Shown here: piece by piece, positions 8,991 to 17,620 of the stretch
How the letters are laid out: each line of letters begins with the position of its first letter
How positions within the stretch are numbered: position 1 is the stretch's first letter
From: Bacteroidia bacterium
GTDB taxonomy: Bacteria; Bacteroidota; Bacteroidia; Flavobacteriales_D; Crocinitomicaceae
Direction: 5' to 3'
Assembly (NCBI GenBank): GCA_030426825.1
Contig: JAUHXX010000005.1
Coordinates: 1 to 34,065, forward strand
Length of the DNA stretch: 34,065 bases
Translations under genes and position numbers: made by a program
The notes under the pieces: generated by a model
What the model was told of the DNA's origin: nothing
Seen by the model: only the letters and a program-made list of their open reading frames with translations
Databases searched by the model: none

Positions 8991-10514
8991 ATGACAAAAA
9001 ATTTTGACCAATTAATCACAGCAATTCTAAAACAAAGCGATTTTACAGTTTCTGCGGATCAAAAGAAAAAAATAGAAGAGACTTTTAATTTTCTTTTATC
9101 ATTTTCTGACGATAAGGTGATTTATGGAATTAATACTGGCTTTGGGCCAATGGCGCAATATAAAATTGCATCTTCAGATTTAAAAAACCTTCAGTACAAT
9201 TTGGTAAGAAGTCACTCAAGTGGAATGGGTGAGCCACTATCAGAAGTACAAACAAGGGCCCTAATGATATGCCGATTAAATTCGCTTTCGTTAGCTAAAT
9301 CTGGTGTGAGCATTGGCGTGATTAACACCCTAGAAACTTATATTAATAATGACATCTATCCTGAAGTATTTCAACACGGTGGTGTTGGTGCAAGTGGTGA
9401 CCTCGTTCAATTAGCTCATCTCGCTTTAGGTTTAATTGGTGAAGGATATTCTTATCATAATGGAGAAAGAGTTAAGACTGCCGAAATCATTAAACAAAAA
9501 GGAATCACACCACTTGACTTAAAGTTAAGAGATGGATTAGCCCTTATTAATGGTACATCATGTATGTCAGGAATAGCCTTATTGAATATCTATAAATCAA
9601 AGGCTCTAGTTAACTGGTCGATCAAATTGTCTGCCATGATTAATGAACTTATTTCATCTTATGACGATTCGTTCTCGGCAGAATTAAATTCGGTAAAAAA
9701 ACATAAAGGACAGCAAAATGTAGCCAGCGCTATGCGCTCGTTTTTAACAGATAGTAAACTGATTAAAAAGAGAGAAGATCACTTATTTGGTGGAGAAGGT
9801 ATTGCGGCTGAAAAATTTGAAGAAAAAGTACAAGAGTACTATAGCATAAGATGCGTTCCTCAAATTATTGGACCTATCATGGATACCATTGATTATGCAC
9901 AGGAAATCGTTGTGGATGAAGTCAATTCAGCCAATGATAATCCAATAACAGATATGGAAACGAGCAATGTCTATCATGGAGGTAACTTCCACGGAGATTA
10001 CGTTTCTTTTGAGATGGATAAATTAAAAATTGCGGTCACTAAATTGACTATGTTAATGGAACGTCAGCTGAATTATTTATTGAATGCCCGGTTGAACGAA
10101 AAATTTCCGCCCTTTTTAAATAAAGGTACATTGGGATTAAATTTTGGTTTGCAAGGAATGCAATTTGCTGCAACTTCCACCACAGCTGAAAATCAAAGTT
10201 TATCCTTCCCGAATTACGTGCATTCAATTTCATGCAACAACGATAATCAAGATATCGTGAGCATGGGAACAAACTCTGCTCTCATGGCTGACAAAGTGAT
10301 AGAAAACGCTTTTCAAGTACTGTCAATCGAATTGATTTCAATCGTACAAGCCATTGACATTATGAATTGCCAAGATAAAATCGGTTCTGAGTCATTAAGA
10401 ATATTTAACGACATCAGTAAACTGGCTAAAGGAATTGATGCAGACGAACCTGGATTTGAAAAAATTATCCGGGTGAATGATTATTTAATGAACAACCTAA
10501 CCCAATATAATTAA
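8991..10514 (+). CDS. Aromatic amino acid ammonia lyase (probable tyrosine ammonia-lyase)
   Basis: 507 residues, the normal length of bacterial HAL/TAL enzymes. The ASG triad that cyclises into the MIO prosthetic group is at residues 134-136 within GGVGASGDL, and the catalytic Tyr of VIYGINTGFG is Tyr45. The substrate-selecting pair in LVRSHSSG is Ser74-His75, formally like histidine ammonia-lyase. However, as I recall it, the characterised tyrosine-specific enzyme of F. johnsoniae has the same pair, and long stretches here resemble it (for example KREDHL, RCVPQI, SANDNPI, FHGDY). Expected reaction: L-tyrosine to p-coumarate plus ammonia, giving the aryl starter unit. It is the first gene of the right arm, and the ketoreductase follows after one base. 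No histidine-utilisation genes are nearby, which argues against a HutH role. Confidence 0.9.
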   Translation: MTKNFDQLITAILKQSDFTVSADQKKKIEETFNFLLSFSDDKVIYGINTGFGPMAQYKIASSDLKNLQYNLVRSHSSGMGEPLSEVQTRALMICRLNSLSLAKSGVSIGVINTLETYINNDIYPEVFQHGGVGASGDLVQLAHLALGLIGEGYSYHNGERVKTAEIIKQKGITPLDLKLRDGLALINGTSCMSGIALLNIYKSKALVNWSIKLSAMINELISSYDDSFSAELNSVKKHKGQQNVASAMRSFLTDSKLIKKREDHLFGGEGIAAEKFEEKVQEYYSIRCVPQIIGPIMDTIDYAQEIVVDEVNSANDNPITDMETSNVYHGGNFHGDYVSFEMDKLKIAVTKLTMLMERQLNYLLNARLNEKFPPFLNKGTLGLNFGLQGMQFAATSTTAENQSLSFPNYVHSISCNNDNQDIVSMGTNSALMADKVIENAFQVLSIELISIVQAIDIMNCQDKIGSESLRIFNDISKLAKGIDADEPGFEKIIRVNDYLMNNLTQYN

Positions 10515-10515
10515 A

Positions 10516-11247
10516 ATGAAATACGCTTTAGTAACTGGAGGATCAAGAGGAATTGGAAGAGAAATTGCCAAAACAATTGCCAAAGATCATGGCTATCATG
10601 TTTTAGTAAATTACGCTCGTAATGCTGCAGCTGCAGATGAAACAGTAGCTATGATTGAAGCTGAAGGCGGATCTGCCGAAGCACTCCAATTCAATGTTGA
10701 AATAAAAACAGAAGTTGAAAAAGTATTGGGTGATTGGCAAGAAAGAAATCCTGATAAAGTGATTGAAATCATTGTGAATAATGCCGGAATTACAAAAGAT
10801 GGCTTATTCGCTCTTATGGAAGAAGAGGCTTGGGATAGCGTTGTGGACATTAGCTTGAAAGGATTCTACAATGTAACGCATCATTTAATTCATAAATTAC
10901 AAAGAAACCGTTGGGGAAGAATTGTGAATGTTGTTTCATTATCGGGGACAAAAGGTAATGCAGGGCAAGTAAATTATTCAGCTGCAAAAGGTGGCATGAT
11001 TGCTGCTACAAAAGCGCTTGGACAAGAGGTTGCAAAAAGAAAAATTACTGTAAACGCTGTGGCACCTGGATTTATCAATACGGACATGACCAAAGATTTA
11101 CCTGCCGATCAGTTGGTGAAATTTGTGCCGGCAAATAGATTTGGTGAACCGCAAGAAGTGGCAGACTTAGTGAGCTTTTTAGTGTCCGAAAAGGCCGGCT
11201 ATATCACTGGAGAAATAATTAATATTAACGGAGGATTATATTCTTAG
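10516..11247 (+). CDS. 3-oxoacyl-ACP reductase, FabG/ApeQ type
   Basis: 243 residues, a classical short-chain dehydrogenase. TGGSRGIG (7-14) binds the NADPH cofactor, NNAG is at 88-91, and the catalytic Ser141, Tyr154 and Lys158 (Y-SAA-K) are all present; the C-terminal GGLYS is typical of FabG. It reduces the beta-keto group after each condensation in type II fatty acid or polyketide synthesis. It lies between the ammonia lyase and a ketosynthase, so it most likely serves the aryl polyene chain rather than housekeeping fatty acid synthesis. Spacing is one base upstream and four bases downstream. The start is the only sensible ATG, immediately before the Rossmann motif. Confidence 0.92.
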   Translation: MKYALVTGGSRGIGREIAKTIAKDHGYHVLVNYARNAAAADETVAMIEAEGGSAEALQFNVEIKTEVEKVLGDWQERNPDKVIEIIVNNAGITKDGLFALMEEEAWDSVVDISLKGFYNVTHHLIHKLQRNRWGRIVNVVSLSGTKGNAGQVNYSAAKGGMIAATKALGQEVAKRKITVNAVAPGFINTDMTKDLPADQLVKFVPANRFGEPQEVADLVSFLVSEKAGYITGEIININGGLYS

Positions 11248-11251
11248 TAAT

Positions 11252-12478
11252 ATGAAAAGAGTTGTAATAACCGGAATGGGAATCTATTCCTGTATAGGTA
11301 AAAATCTTGAAGAAGTAAAACAATCTTTACAAGAAGGAAAAAGCGGAATTGTGCTTGACCAGAAAAGAAAAGAATTTGGATATAGATCTGGATTAACTGG
11401 TTTAATTGAAGAGCCAGATTTAAAAAAAGAGTTGCCCAGAAGAGAGCGTATTCAACTTTCTGAACAAGCTAAATATGCTTACGTTGCAACCAAAGAAGCT
11501 TTAGAAAATGCAGGCCTAACTGTTGATGATCTTGTAAAAGCTGAAGCAGGAATTTTGTACGGGAACGATTCATCAGCAAGAGCGGTAACCGAAGCTGTTG
11601 ATAAAATCAAAGAAAAAGGCGATACCACATTATTAGGTTCGGGTTCGATTTTTCAATCAATGAACTGTACGGTTACCATGAACCTTTCAACCATATTTAA
11701 ATTGAAAGGAATCAATTTTACGGTTAGTGCTGCGTGCGCATCAGGTTCTCACTCAATAGGAATTGGCTATTTGTTAATCAAAATGGGACTTCAAGACATG
11801 ATTATTTGTGGAGGCGCACAAGAGGTGAACGAATATGTTTTTGGAAGTTTTGATGGTTTAAGCGCTTTTTCTGTAAGAGAAGATGAGCCAACAAAAGCAG
11901 CACGACCTTTTGATAAAGACCGTGACGGTTTGGTGCCTAGCGGCGGTGGAGCAACAGTGATTATAGAATCTTACGAATCTGCAATCGCGCGTGGAGCGAC
12001 AATTTTGGCAGAAATCAAAGGCTACGGATTTTCGTCAAATGGCGATCATATTTCCAGCCCAAATAAAGAAGGGCAGTTGAAATCACTAAAAATGGCTTTG
12101 GATCAAGCTGAAATTGACCCGGGACAAATCGACTATATTAATGCGCATGCCACATCAACTCCGGTTGGGGATTCATTTGAGGCAAGAGCACTTTCAGAAG
12201 TCTTTGGTGAGCACAAAGTTCCAGTGAGCTCAACCAAGTCAATGACCGGTCATGAATGCTGGATGGCAGGGGCTTCCGAGATTGTTTATTCATTGATTAT
12301 GATGCAAAATAATTTCATTGCTCCCAACATTAACTTTGAAAATCCGGACGAAGATTCAAAGAATCTTAATATTATTGCAACTACTACGGAGAAAGAACTT
12401 AATTTTGTACTGTCCAACTCTTTTGGATTTGGTGGAACAAATTCGACCCTTATATTAGAAAAACTGAAAAATGAGTAA
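11252..12478 (+). CDS. Beta-ketoacyl-ACP synthase (KAS I/II type), first of three
   Basis: 408 residues with the full Cys-His-His triad: Cys162 in SAACASGS, His299 in NAHATSTP and His334 in MTGHECWMAG. The fold is complete, including the GFGGTNSTL C-terminal loop. It catalyses decarboxylative condensation of an acyl chain with malonyl-ACP. It is followed by an ACP gene that overlaps it by 8 bases. By position next to FabG and ACP it could be the counterpart of ApeR of proteobacterial aryl polyene clusters, but exact orthology needs a tree. The unusual ECWMAG after the second active-site His (housekeeping FabF has GAAG-like sequence there) suggests a pathway-specific enzyme. Confidence 0.88.
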   Translation: MKRVVITGMGIYSCIGKNLEEVKQSLQEGKSGIVLDQKRKEFGYRSGLTGLIEEPDLKKELPRRERIQLSEQAKYAYVATKEALENAGLTVDDLVKAEAGILYGNDSSARAVTEAVDKIKEKGDTTLLGSGSIFQSMNCTVTMNLSTIFKLKGINFTVSAACASGSHSIGIGYLLIKMGLQDMIICGGAQEVNEYVFGSFDGLSAFSVREDEPTKAARPFDKDRDGLVPSGGGATVIIESYESAIARGATILAEIKGYGFSSNGDHISSPNKEGQLKSLKMALDQAEIDPGQIDYINAHATSTPVGDSFEARALSEVFGEHKVPVSSTKSMTGHECWMAGASEIVYSLIMMQNNFIAPNINFENPDEDSKNLNIIATTTEKELNFVLSNSFGFGGTNSTLILEKLKNE

Positions 12479-12743
12479 AGAAGAGATCATAGAAAAAATC
12501 AACGAATTTTTAGTTGATGAGTTCGAAGTAGATGGAGACCTAATCAAGCCCGAAGCGAACCTTAGAGAGACTTTAGATTTAGATAGTCTTGATTATGTTG
12601 ATTTAGTTGTTGTTGTTGAAAGCAACTTTGGATTCAAGGTTGTCGCAGAAGATTTTATGGATATTCACACTTTTGAAGATTTCTATAATTACACTTTTAA
12701 CGCGGTTCAAAACAAAGACAAAGCTCCTACTGAAGAAGCTTAG
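12471..12743 (+). CDS. Acyl carrier protein, first of two
   Basis: 90 residues, acidic, with the phosphopantetheine attachment motif LDLDSLDYVDL; the modified Ser is residue 39. It carries growing chains on a pantetheine arm. It overlaps the ketosynthase upstream by 8 bases and lies 17 bases before the LpxL-like gene. The C-terminal tail after the four-helix core (NKDKAPTEEA) is probably disordered. Aryl polyene systems use two pathway-specific ACPs, and a second one is encoded at 16178. Confidence 0.92.
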   Translation: MSKEEIIEKINEFLVDEFEVDGDLIKPEANLRETLDLDSLDYVDLVVVVESNFGFKVVAEDFMDIHTFEDFYNYTFNAVQNKDKAPTEEA

Positions 12744-12760
12744 TTTATTCAATCGCCTCT

Positions 12761-13633
12761 ATGTCAAGCTGGAAAGGCAAAAGTAAAGGCACCCCTTTAG
12801 GATATAAAATTTTTATTCGCCTGATTCAAATTTTTGGAGTCAGAACGGCGTATTTTTTTCTACGTTTTCCCACCACGTATTATTACCTATTTGCTAAAGA
12901 AACGAAGCACCATTTGCGCACATTTTACGAGAAAGTTCCGACACTTGAAAAATCAGAAATCAATCGTACCATTCGAAGAAACTTCACCTATATCGGTGAG
13001 GCTATCGTTGATAAATTTGCCTTTTTAATCGGTAAACAAAATAAAATCACTTACACGAATGAAGGTGAAGAGCGTCTCAAAGCTTTTGCCGAAAAAGGCC
13101 AAGCGCTTATTCTCATTTCGGCTCATTTAGGGAATTGGGAAATTGCAGGAAATTTTCTCAAAAAAGTTGATGCGGAAGTTAATGTTGTTATGTTTGATGG
13201 TGAACGTGAAAAAATTAAAAAACTCATTCAAGATGAAGTAGGGAAAGTCCATTTCAACATCATTCCCATCAAAGAAGATTTATCGCATATCTTTAAAATA
13301 AATGCTGCAGTAAAAAGAGGTGAAATTATCTGCATTCACGGAGATCGCTTTTTAGAAGGAGCAAAAACCATTGAAGCGAAGCTATTTGGAAGAACCGTTG
13401 AACTTCCTTATGGTCCATTTCAAATTGCCTCAAAGTTAAAAGCACATTATAGTTTTATTTTTACGATAAAAAACGCTAAGTTCAACTATCATTTTACATC
13501 TACAGTGCCGGTCGTAAATCCATCTGCTGATGAAATCGCACAAGAATATGTAGATCAACTTGAGAAAAAAGTTACCGAAAACCCTGAACAGTGGTTTAAT
13601 TACCACCCATTTTTTAAAGAAGATGCTAATTGA
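12761..13633 (+). CDS. LpxL/HtrB-like lipid acyltransferase
   Basis: 290 residues of the lipid A late-acyltransferase superfamily. The catalytic HX4E motif is His122 to Glu127 in SAHLGNWEIAG, and a second family signature, HGDR, ends at residue 196. The N-terminus (residues about 14-45) is hydrophobic and amphipathic, consistent with peripheral inner-membrane attachment. Family members move an acyl chain from ACP to a membrane lipid. With the ACP immediately upstream, it probably transfers the finished or partial aryl polyene chain, or a fatty acyl chain, to a membrane-bound acceptor; this is inferred. The reading frame overlaps the next gene by 11 bases. Confidence 0.88.
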   Translation: MSSWKGKSKGTPLGYKIFIRLIQIFGVRTAYFFLRFPTTYYYLFAKETKHHLRTFYEKVPTLEKSEINRTIRRNFTYIGEAIVDKFAFLIGKQNKITYTNEGEERLKAFAEKGQALILISAHLGNWEIAGNFLKKVDAEVNVVMFDGEREKIKKLIQDEVGKVHFNIIPIKEDLSHIFKINAAVKRGEIICIHGDRFLEGAKTIEAKLFGRTVELPYGPFQIASKLKAHYSFIFTIKNAKFNYHFTSTVPVVNPSADEIAQEYVDQLEKKVTENPEQWFNYHPFFKEDAN

Positions 13634-14054
13634 AAAAAAAGACATTGAATCTCTAGTTCCTCAAAGAAGTCCAATTCTAATGATTGACGAACTTATTGAA
13701 CAAGACGAGCATAAAACCGTTACTCATTTCAAAGTACTTGAAAACAATTTATTCATAAGAAATGACGAAATGGAAGAAGCAGGAATTATAGAAAACATAG
13801 CACAATCAGCGGCAGCGAGAGCGGGATACTATTACCAACAGCAAAACGCGACTCCTCCTTTAGGGTTTATAGGAGCGGTTTCAAAAGTAAAAATTGCTAG
13901 ATATCCCAAGGTTGGTGAGCAACTGAGAACTTTAATTGAAATGAAAAGTGAAGTTTTCAATATCACCTTAATTAAAGGAAGTTCTTTCGTTGGAGACGAG
14001 CAAATTGCCGAATGTGAAATGAAAATTGTGATTGATGATCAAGCACAAGCCTAG
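13623..14054 (+). CDS. Hotdog dehydratase subunit, ApeP-like (has catalytic Glu, lacks catalytic His)
   Basis: 143 residues from the ATG at 13623; an upstream in-frame ATG at 13560 would add 21 residues lying entirely within the previous gene and is not needed by the fold. The start region VPQRSPILMIDELIEQ mirrors FabZ (PHRxPFLLxD). The GIIENIAQ segment aligns with the FabZ catalytic helix, so Glu57 matches the catalytic acid. The His normally 14 residues earlier in GHFP is absent (Leu43). Its likely partner is the ApeI-like protein at 25374, which has the His but not the Glu. Together they would dehydrate 3-hydroxyacyl-ACP intermediates to build the polyene. Overlaps its neighbours by 11 and 20 bases. 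Confidence 0.8.
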   Translation: MLIEKKDIESLVPQRSPILMIDELIEQDEHKTVTHFKVLENNLFIRNDEMEEAGIIENIAQSAAARAGYYYQQQNATPPLGFIGAVSKVKIARYPKVGEQLRTLIEMKSEVFNITLIKGSSFVGDEQIAECEMKIVIDDQAQA

Positions 14055-14478
14055 GTTCATACAAAACGAAATCGTTATTAATATTCGCTTCAGCGAAGTT
14101 GATGCAATGCGTATTGTATGGCATGGTAATTACTTGAAATTTTTTGAAGACGGAAGAGAGTCATTGGGTAATGAATATAACCTGGACTATCTAAAAATAG
14201 CGAATAATGGAATTCTTGTTCCGATAGTTAAATCTGAAATTGAACATTTAGGCATGGTTGAGTATGGCCACAAAGTGAAAGTTATCACCCGTCTTGTAGA
14301 TTCGCCTGCTGCAAAAATAATTCATGAATACGAAGTGGTAAACTTGAACACGGGCCAAGTTGCTGCACGAGGTAAAACCATTCAAGCCTTCATCACTCTA
14401 GATAGAAATTTGTTAATCACCATTCCAGAATTCTATGCCAAATGGAAAACTGAAACCAATTGGATAGAAATGGAATAA
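14035..14478 (+). CDS. Hotdog acyl thioesterase (YbgC/4-hydroxybenzoyl-CoA type)
   Basis: 147 residues from the ATG at 14035; a TTG one codon earlier is a less likely start. The N-terminal motif RFSEVDAMRIVWHGNYL, with Asp23 as the probable catalytic residue, followed by FFEDGRE, is diagnostic of the YbgC/4-HBT thioesterase clade. It would hydrolyse acyl-ACP or acyl-CoA thioesters. In the studied proteobacterial aryl polyene system, a thioesterase (ApeK) binds the pathway ACPs, and this gene is the natural counterpart, perhaps releasing or proofreading chains. It overlaps the upstream dehydratase gene by 20 bases and the next gene by one base (TAATG), so all three are coupled. Confidence 0.87.
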   Translation: MIKHKPRFIQNEIVINIRFSEVDAMRIVWHGNYLKFFEDGRESLGNEYNLDYLKIANNGILVPIVKSEIEHLGMVEYGHKVKVITRLVDSPAAKIIHEYEVVNLNTGQVAARGKTIQAFITLDRNLLITIPEFYAKWKTETNWIEME

Positions 14479-15569
14479 TGGTATATATCGGTGCCGAAAA
14501 TATTATTTCACCTTTAGGAGATTCTGCGGAGGCAAATTTCGAAGCTTTAGCCCAGTATAAAACTGGATTGAAATTAGTAGAGAATGCAGGCAATCGGAAT
14601 GAAGCCCTGTATATCTCTATCATGAATGATTTAGAAGGATTCGGGATTGTTAAACAAACAGTTAACAGCATTAAGGCAAGCCTACAATCAATTGAATTTG
14701 ATCAATTGAAATCTGAACGTACAATACTTATTTTAAGTACCACTAAAGGTGAAATCGAACTCTTACGCAACGAAGAAAGTGAAGCTGCAGCTTTGGGAAA
14801 ATTCAAGGATCAAATCGTCCAACATTTCCCTTGGATTTCGGAAACTCTTTTAATTTCGAACGCTTGCATTTCAGGAGTACTTGCCATAGCTACAGCTCAT
14901 GACTTAATTCATTCAGGTCAAGCCGATCACGTTATTGTTGCGGGAGCGGATATGCTTTCAGAGTTTACCCTTGCAGGATTTCAATCATTTTTTGCCATCA
15001 GTGATGAACCCTGTAAACCCTTTGATAAAAATCGTAAAGGAATTAATCTTGGTGAAGGAGCTGCAAGTCTTATTTTAAGTCGTTCAAAAAGTATTTTCAA
15101 ATCGCAATGTTTCAAATCTTTGGGTGGCTCATCAGCCAATGATGCCAACCACATTTCTGGACCTTCAAGAACTGGTGAAGGACTTTATCGAACCATAAAA
15201 AAAACATTGCTGCGTGCTAATATTAAACCTGAGGAAATTGATTTTCTCTCAGCTCATGGTACAGGTACTGCCTACAATGACGAGATGGAATCAATTGCAT
15301 TTGATAGAATTGGTTTAGTCAGCACACCTCTACACAGTTTAAAAGGCAGTTTGGGGCATACTTTTGGCGCAGCAGGCGTAATTGAAGCCGCCATTTGTCT
15401 GCAATCAATGCGTAACAATACCATGATTGCCTCGGCAGGATTTGAGAAGCAAGGAACCTCCAGAAGTATCAACGTACTGCAAAAAACGGAACAAAAAGAA
15501 CTCAACACCATTTTAAAAACAGCATCCGGATTTGGAGGCTGCAATGCATCCATTATCTTTCAAAAATGA
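14478..15569 (+). CDS. Beta-ketoacyl-ACP synthase, second of three
   Basis: 363 residues from the ATG at 14478, which overlaps the preceding stop as TAATG; a TTG at 14460 lies inside the thioesterase gene and is rejected. The triad is intact: Cys130 in SNACISG, His260 in SAHGTGT and His294 in GSLGHTFG. PFDKNRKGINLGEGA is the usual KAS segment. The protein is somewhat short for the family because the N-terminal half has shortened loops. It ends in an ATGA overlap with a truncated, Cys-less ketosynthase-like gene, the same arrangement as the third ketosynthase and its chain-length factor. A heterodimer with that neighbour is a reasonable inference. Confidence 0.86.
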   Translation: MVYIGAENIISPLGDSAEANFEALAQYKTGLKLVENAGNRNEALYISIMNDLEGFGIVKQTVNSIKASLQSIEFDQLKSERTILILSTTKGEIELLRNEESEAAALGKFKDQIVQHFPWISETLLISNACISGVLAIATAHDLIHSGQADHVIVAGADMLSEFTLAGFQSFFAISDEPCKPFDKNRKGINLGEGAASLILSRSKSIFKSQCFKSLGGSSANDANHISGPSRTGEGLYRTIKKTLLRANIKPEEIDFLSAHGTGTAYNDEMESIAFDRIGLVSTPLHSLKGSLGHTFGAAGVIEAAICLQSMRNNTMIASAGFEKQGTSRSINVLQKTEQKELNTILKTASGFGGCNASIIFQK

Positions 15570-16174
15570 ACCTGAAGATTCGGACATATTGCAACATTGA
15601 AAATGGAGTTGTTACTTTAAACGGTGAAAATTTAGATGGATTTGAATCGAATCAAAACGATCTATTAAAAGACTTATATGTTCATTTAAAAGTTGATTAT
15701 CCTAAATTTTATAAAATGGATAATCTATCTAAACTTGGCCTTCTAGGGGTTGAACTATTAAAAAGTGTAAGCACGTCCCTGGCTCAAATGGGAGAAGATG
15801 ATTTAGGGATCGTTCTGCAAACTAAATACGGATGTTTAGAAACTGACATCAATCATCAAGCACGAGTAGATGAAAAGTCACCAAGTCCTGCTATATTTGT
15901 TTATACCTTATCAAATATTGTGATTGGTGAAATATCAATTAAAAATAAATGGTTTGGTGAAAGCATATTATTCATTGAAGAACCGCGTAAATTGGATAAC
16001 TTAATTCGACATGCAACGGGACTTATTCTAAATAATAAAGCTAAAACCTGTTTAATTGGCTGTTTAGATTCTTACCAGAATCAACATAGTCTTAAAATGG
16101 CAATAATTGAAACCGGAAATGATGGACCAGCATTTAGTTTGGAAAATCTCGCCGATATTTTTGATAAAAAATAA
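15566..16174 (+). CDS. Truncated ketosynthase-like protein lacking the catalytic Cys
   Basis: 202 residues. Not a standard named family to my eye, but the order of motifs follows the N-terminal half of a ketosynthase. KMDNLSKLGLLGVELL resembles the helix R-R-M-x-x-x-x-R-L-A. GIVLQTKYGCLETD (81-94) resembles the G-[VI]-V-x-G-T-x-x-G strand. SPAIFVYTLSNIVIGEI (107-123) resembles the S-P-x-x-F-x-x-T-x-x-N-x-x-x-G segment before the active site. Where the nucleophile should follow, it reads ESILFIEEP with no Cys, and the C-terminal half with both active-site His residues is missing. It is therefore presumably non-catalytic and may pair with the ketosynthase encoded just upstream, as chain-length factors do. 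The ATG overlaps that gene by four bases; the second ACP gene follows after three. Confidence 0.7.
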   Translation: MNLKIRTYCNIENGVVTLNGENLDGFESNQNDLLKDLYVHLKVDYPKFYKMDNLSKLGLLGVELLKSVSTSLAQMGEDDLGIVLQTKYGCLETDINHQARVDEKSPSPAIFVYTLSNIVIGEISIKNKWFGESILFIEEPRKLDNLIRHATGLILNNKAKTCLIGCLDSYQNQHSLKMAIIETGNDGPAFSLENLADIFDKK

Positions 16175-16177
16175 GAA

Positions 16178-16432
16178 ATGGAAGAATTAGTAAGCAATTT
16201 AAAATCTCAAATTATTGAGTGTTTAAATCTTGAAGATGTAAAACCTGAAGATATCGGTACTAGCGATCCACTTTTCGGAGATGGATTAGGGCTTGATTCT
16301 ATTGACGCCTTAGAATTAATTGTATTGCTTGATCAAGAATATGGCATTGCAGTTGCTGATCCTGAAAAAGGTAAAGAAATTTTCGAGTCAGTTGAATCAT
16401 TAGCGAATTACATTACTGCTAACCGCGCATAA
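16178..16432 (+). CDS. Acyl carrier protein, second of two
   Basis: 84 residues, acidic. The attachment motif reads GLGLDSIDALELIVLL with the phosphopantetheinylated Ser at residue 41. Compared with the first ACP it has a longer loop before the Ser (PLFGDGLGL) and a shorter C-terminal tail. That fits the APE-type pattern of two ACPs with distinct duties, such as priming versus elongation, though which does what is unknown. It sits three bases after the truncated ketosynthase-like gene and three bases before the third ketosynthase gene. Confidence 0.92.
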   Translation: MEELVSNLKSQIIECLNLEDVKPEDIGTSDPLFGDGLGLDSIDALELIVLLDQEYGIAVADPEKGKEIFESVESLANYITANRA

Positions 16433-16435
16433 CCA

Positions 16436-17620
16436 ATGGGAATAGCAATCACTGGAATTGGTGTTATTTCATCCATTGGAAATTCGGTGGAAGAAAATTT
16501 GGCTTCATTGAAGTCAGCCAAAACAGGTATTGCTAAAATCCAACACTTCAAACATCTCAGAAAACCTTATTTAGGTGGACAGGTTTCGTTATCTGATCAA
16601 GAATTAAAGTCTGAACTCAATATTTCTTCGGACAGAATTGTCCCAAGGTCAACCCTTCTGTCTATGGTTGCTGCCAAAGAGGCCTGGGCCAACAACTCAG
16701 AACATAACCAACTACGAACTGGAATAATATCCGCTACATCAATTGGTGGGATGGAGCTTTCAGAACAATTTTATTTTGATCTAAAAGATGAAAATAACTG
16801 GAGTAAACTAGCACATTTAGCTGTTCATGACAACGGAGCAGGAACTGATATTCTTGCCGAATATTTAGGCATCAGCACCTATAAATTCACCATTTCTACG
16901 GCCTGTTCTTCGGGAGCGAATGCCGTGTTATTAGGAGCAAGATTAATTGAAGCAGATATATTGGATCGTGTTTTAGTTGGTGGTGGTGACGCGATTAGCA
17001 ATTTTACCCTTAATGGGTTTGATTCGCTTGGCATTTATGATACTGAATGGTGCAAGCCCTTTGACAACAATCGCAAAGGATTAAATTTAGGAGAAGGAGC
17101 CGGATTTGTTTTGTTAGAAAGCGAAAAGTCTTTAGCCATTTCAAATAACAAAGTATTAGCGAATGTCACTGGATGGGCCAATGCAAATGACTCTTACCAC
17201 CAAACAGCATCATCACCTGAAGGCACCGGTGCAACTTTAGCAGTAAGTCAAGCACTTAAAAAAGCGCAACTTTCGCCTGAACAAATAGATTATGTGAATG
17301 CGCATGGCACGGCAACGCCAAACAATGATTTATCAGAATCTACTGCTTTAACAAACGTATTTGGCGATAACATTCCACCTTTCAGTTCAACGAAAGCTTA
17401 TACAGGCCACACCCTGGCCGCATCAGGCGGAATAGAAGCCGTTTTTTCTGTATTAGCCATCCAAGAAAATATTTTATTGCCCAATCTGAATCATGCCGAA
17501 CCCATGAATGAAACAGGATATTTTCCTGTTACCGAAATACAATCAAAACCTATTTCGCATGTGCTATCAAATTCATTTGGATTTGGGGGCAACAGCACAT
17601 CTTTGGTATTTTCAAAATGA
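16436..17620 (+). CDS. Beta-ketoacyl-ACP synthase, third of three (ApeO-like candidate)
   Basis: 394 residues with a complete triad: Cys157 in STACSSGA, His290 in NAHGTATP and His325 in YTGHTLAASGG. The C-terminus has the usual SNSFGFGGNS loop. The gene ends in an ATGA-type overlap (17617-17620) with a protein carrying a degenerate, Cys-less KS domain. A KS gene fused in translation to its chain-length factor is the signature of type II polyketide systems, and in the APE pathway ApeO:ApeC form such a heterodimer. It is therefore the best candidate for the iterative polyene-extending ketosynthase. The start ATG lies right before the family's usual ITGIG strand. Confidence 0.9.
   Translation: MGIAITGIGVISSIGNSVEENLASLKSAKTGIAKIQHFKHLRKPYLGGQVSLSDQELKSELNISSDRIVPRSTLLSMVAAKEAWANNSEHNQLRTGIISATSIGGMELSEQFYFDLKDENNWSKLAHLAVHDNGAGTDILAEYLGISTYKFTISTACSSGANAVLLGARLIEADILDRVLVGGGDAISNFTLNGFDSLGIYDTEWCKPFDNNRKGLNLGEGAGFVLLESEKSLAISNNKVLANVTGWANANDSYHQTASSPEGTGATLAVSQALKKAQLSPEQIDYVNAHGTATPNNDLSESTALTNVFGDNIPPFSSTKAYTGHTLAASGGIEAVFSVLAIQENILLPNLNHAEPMNETGYFPVTEIQSKPISHVLSNSFGFGGNSTSLVFSK

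Noticed and set aside
8991-10514. Histidine ammonia-lyase (HutH) of histidine utilisation
   Set aside because: No hutU, hutI or hutG nearby; the operon is polyketide-type and the protein resembles the flavobacterial tyrosine enzyme.
13560-13622. N-terminal extension of the ApeP-like dehydratase from an upstream in-frame start
   Set aside because: The extra residues lie wholly inside the LpxL-like gene, have no counterpart in hotdog dehydratases, and the ATG at 13623 gives the expected start.
11252-17620. Housekeeping fatty acid synthase genes
   Set aside because: Three KS genes, Cys-less partners, two ACPs, ammonia lyase and pigment-export genes in one operon fit a dedicated pathway better.
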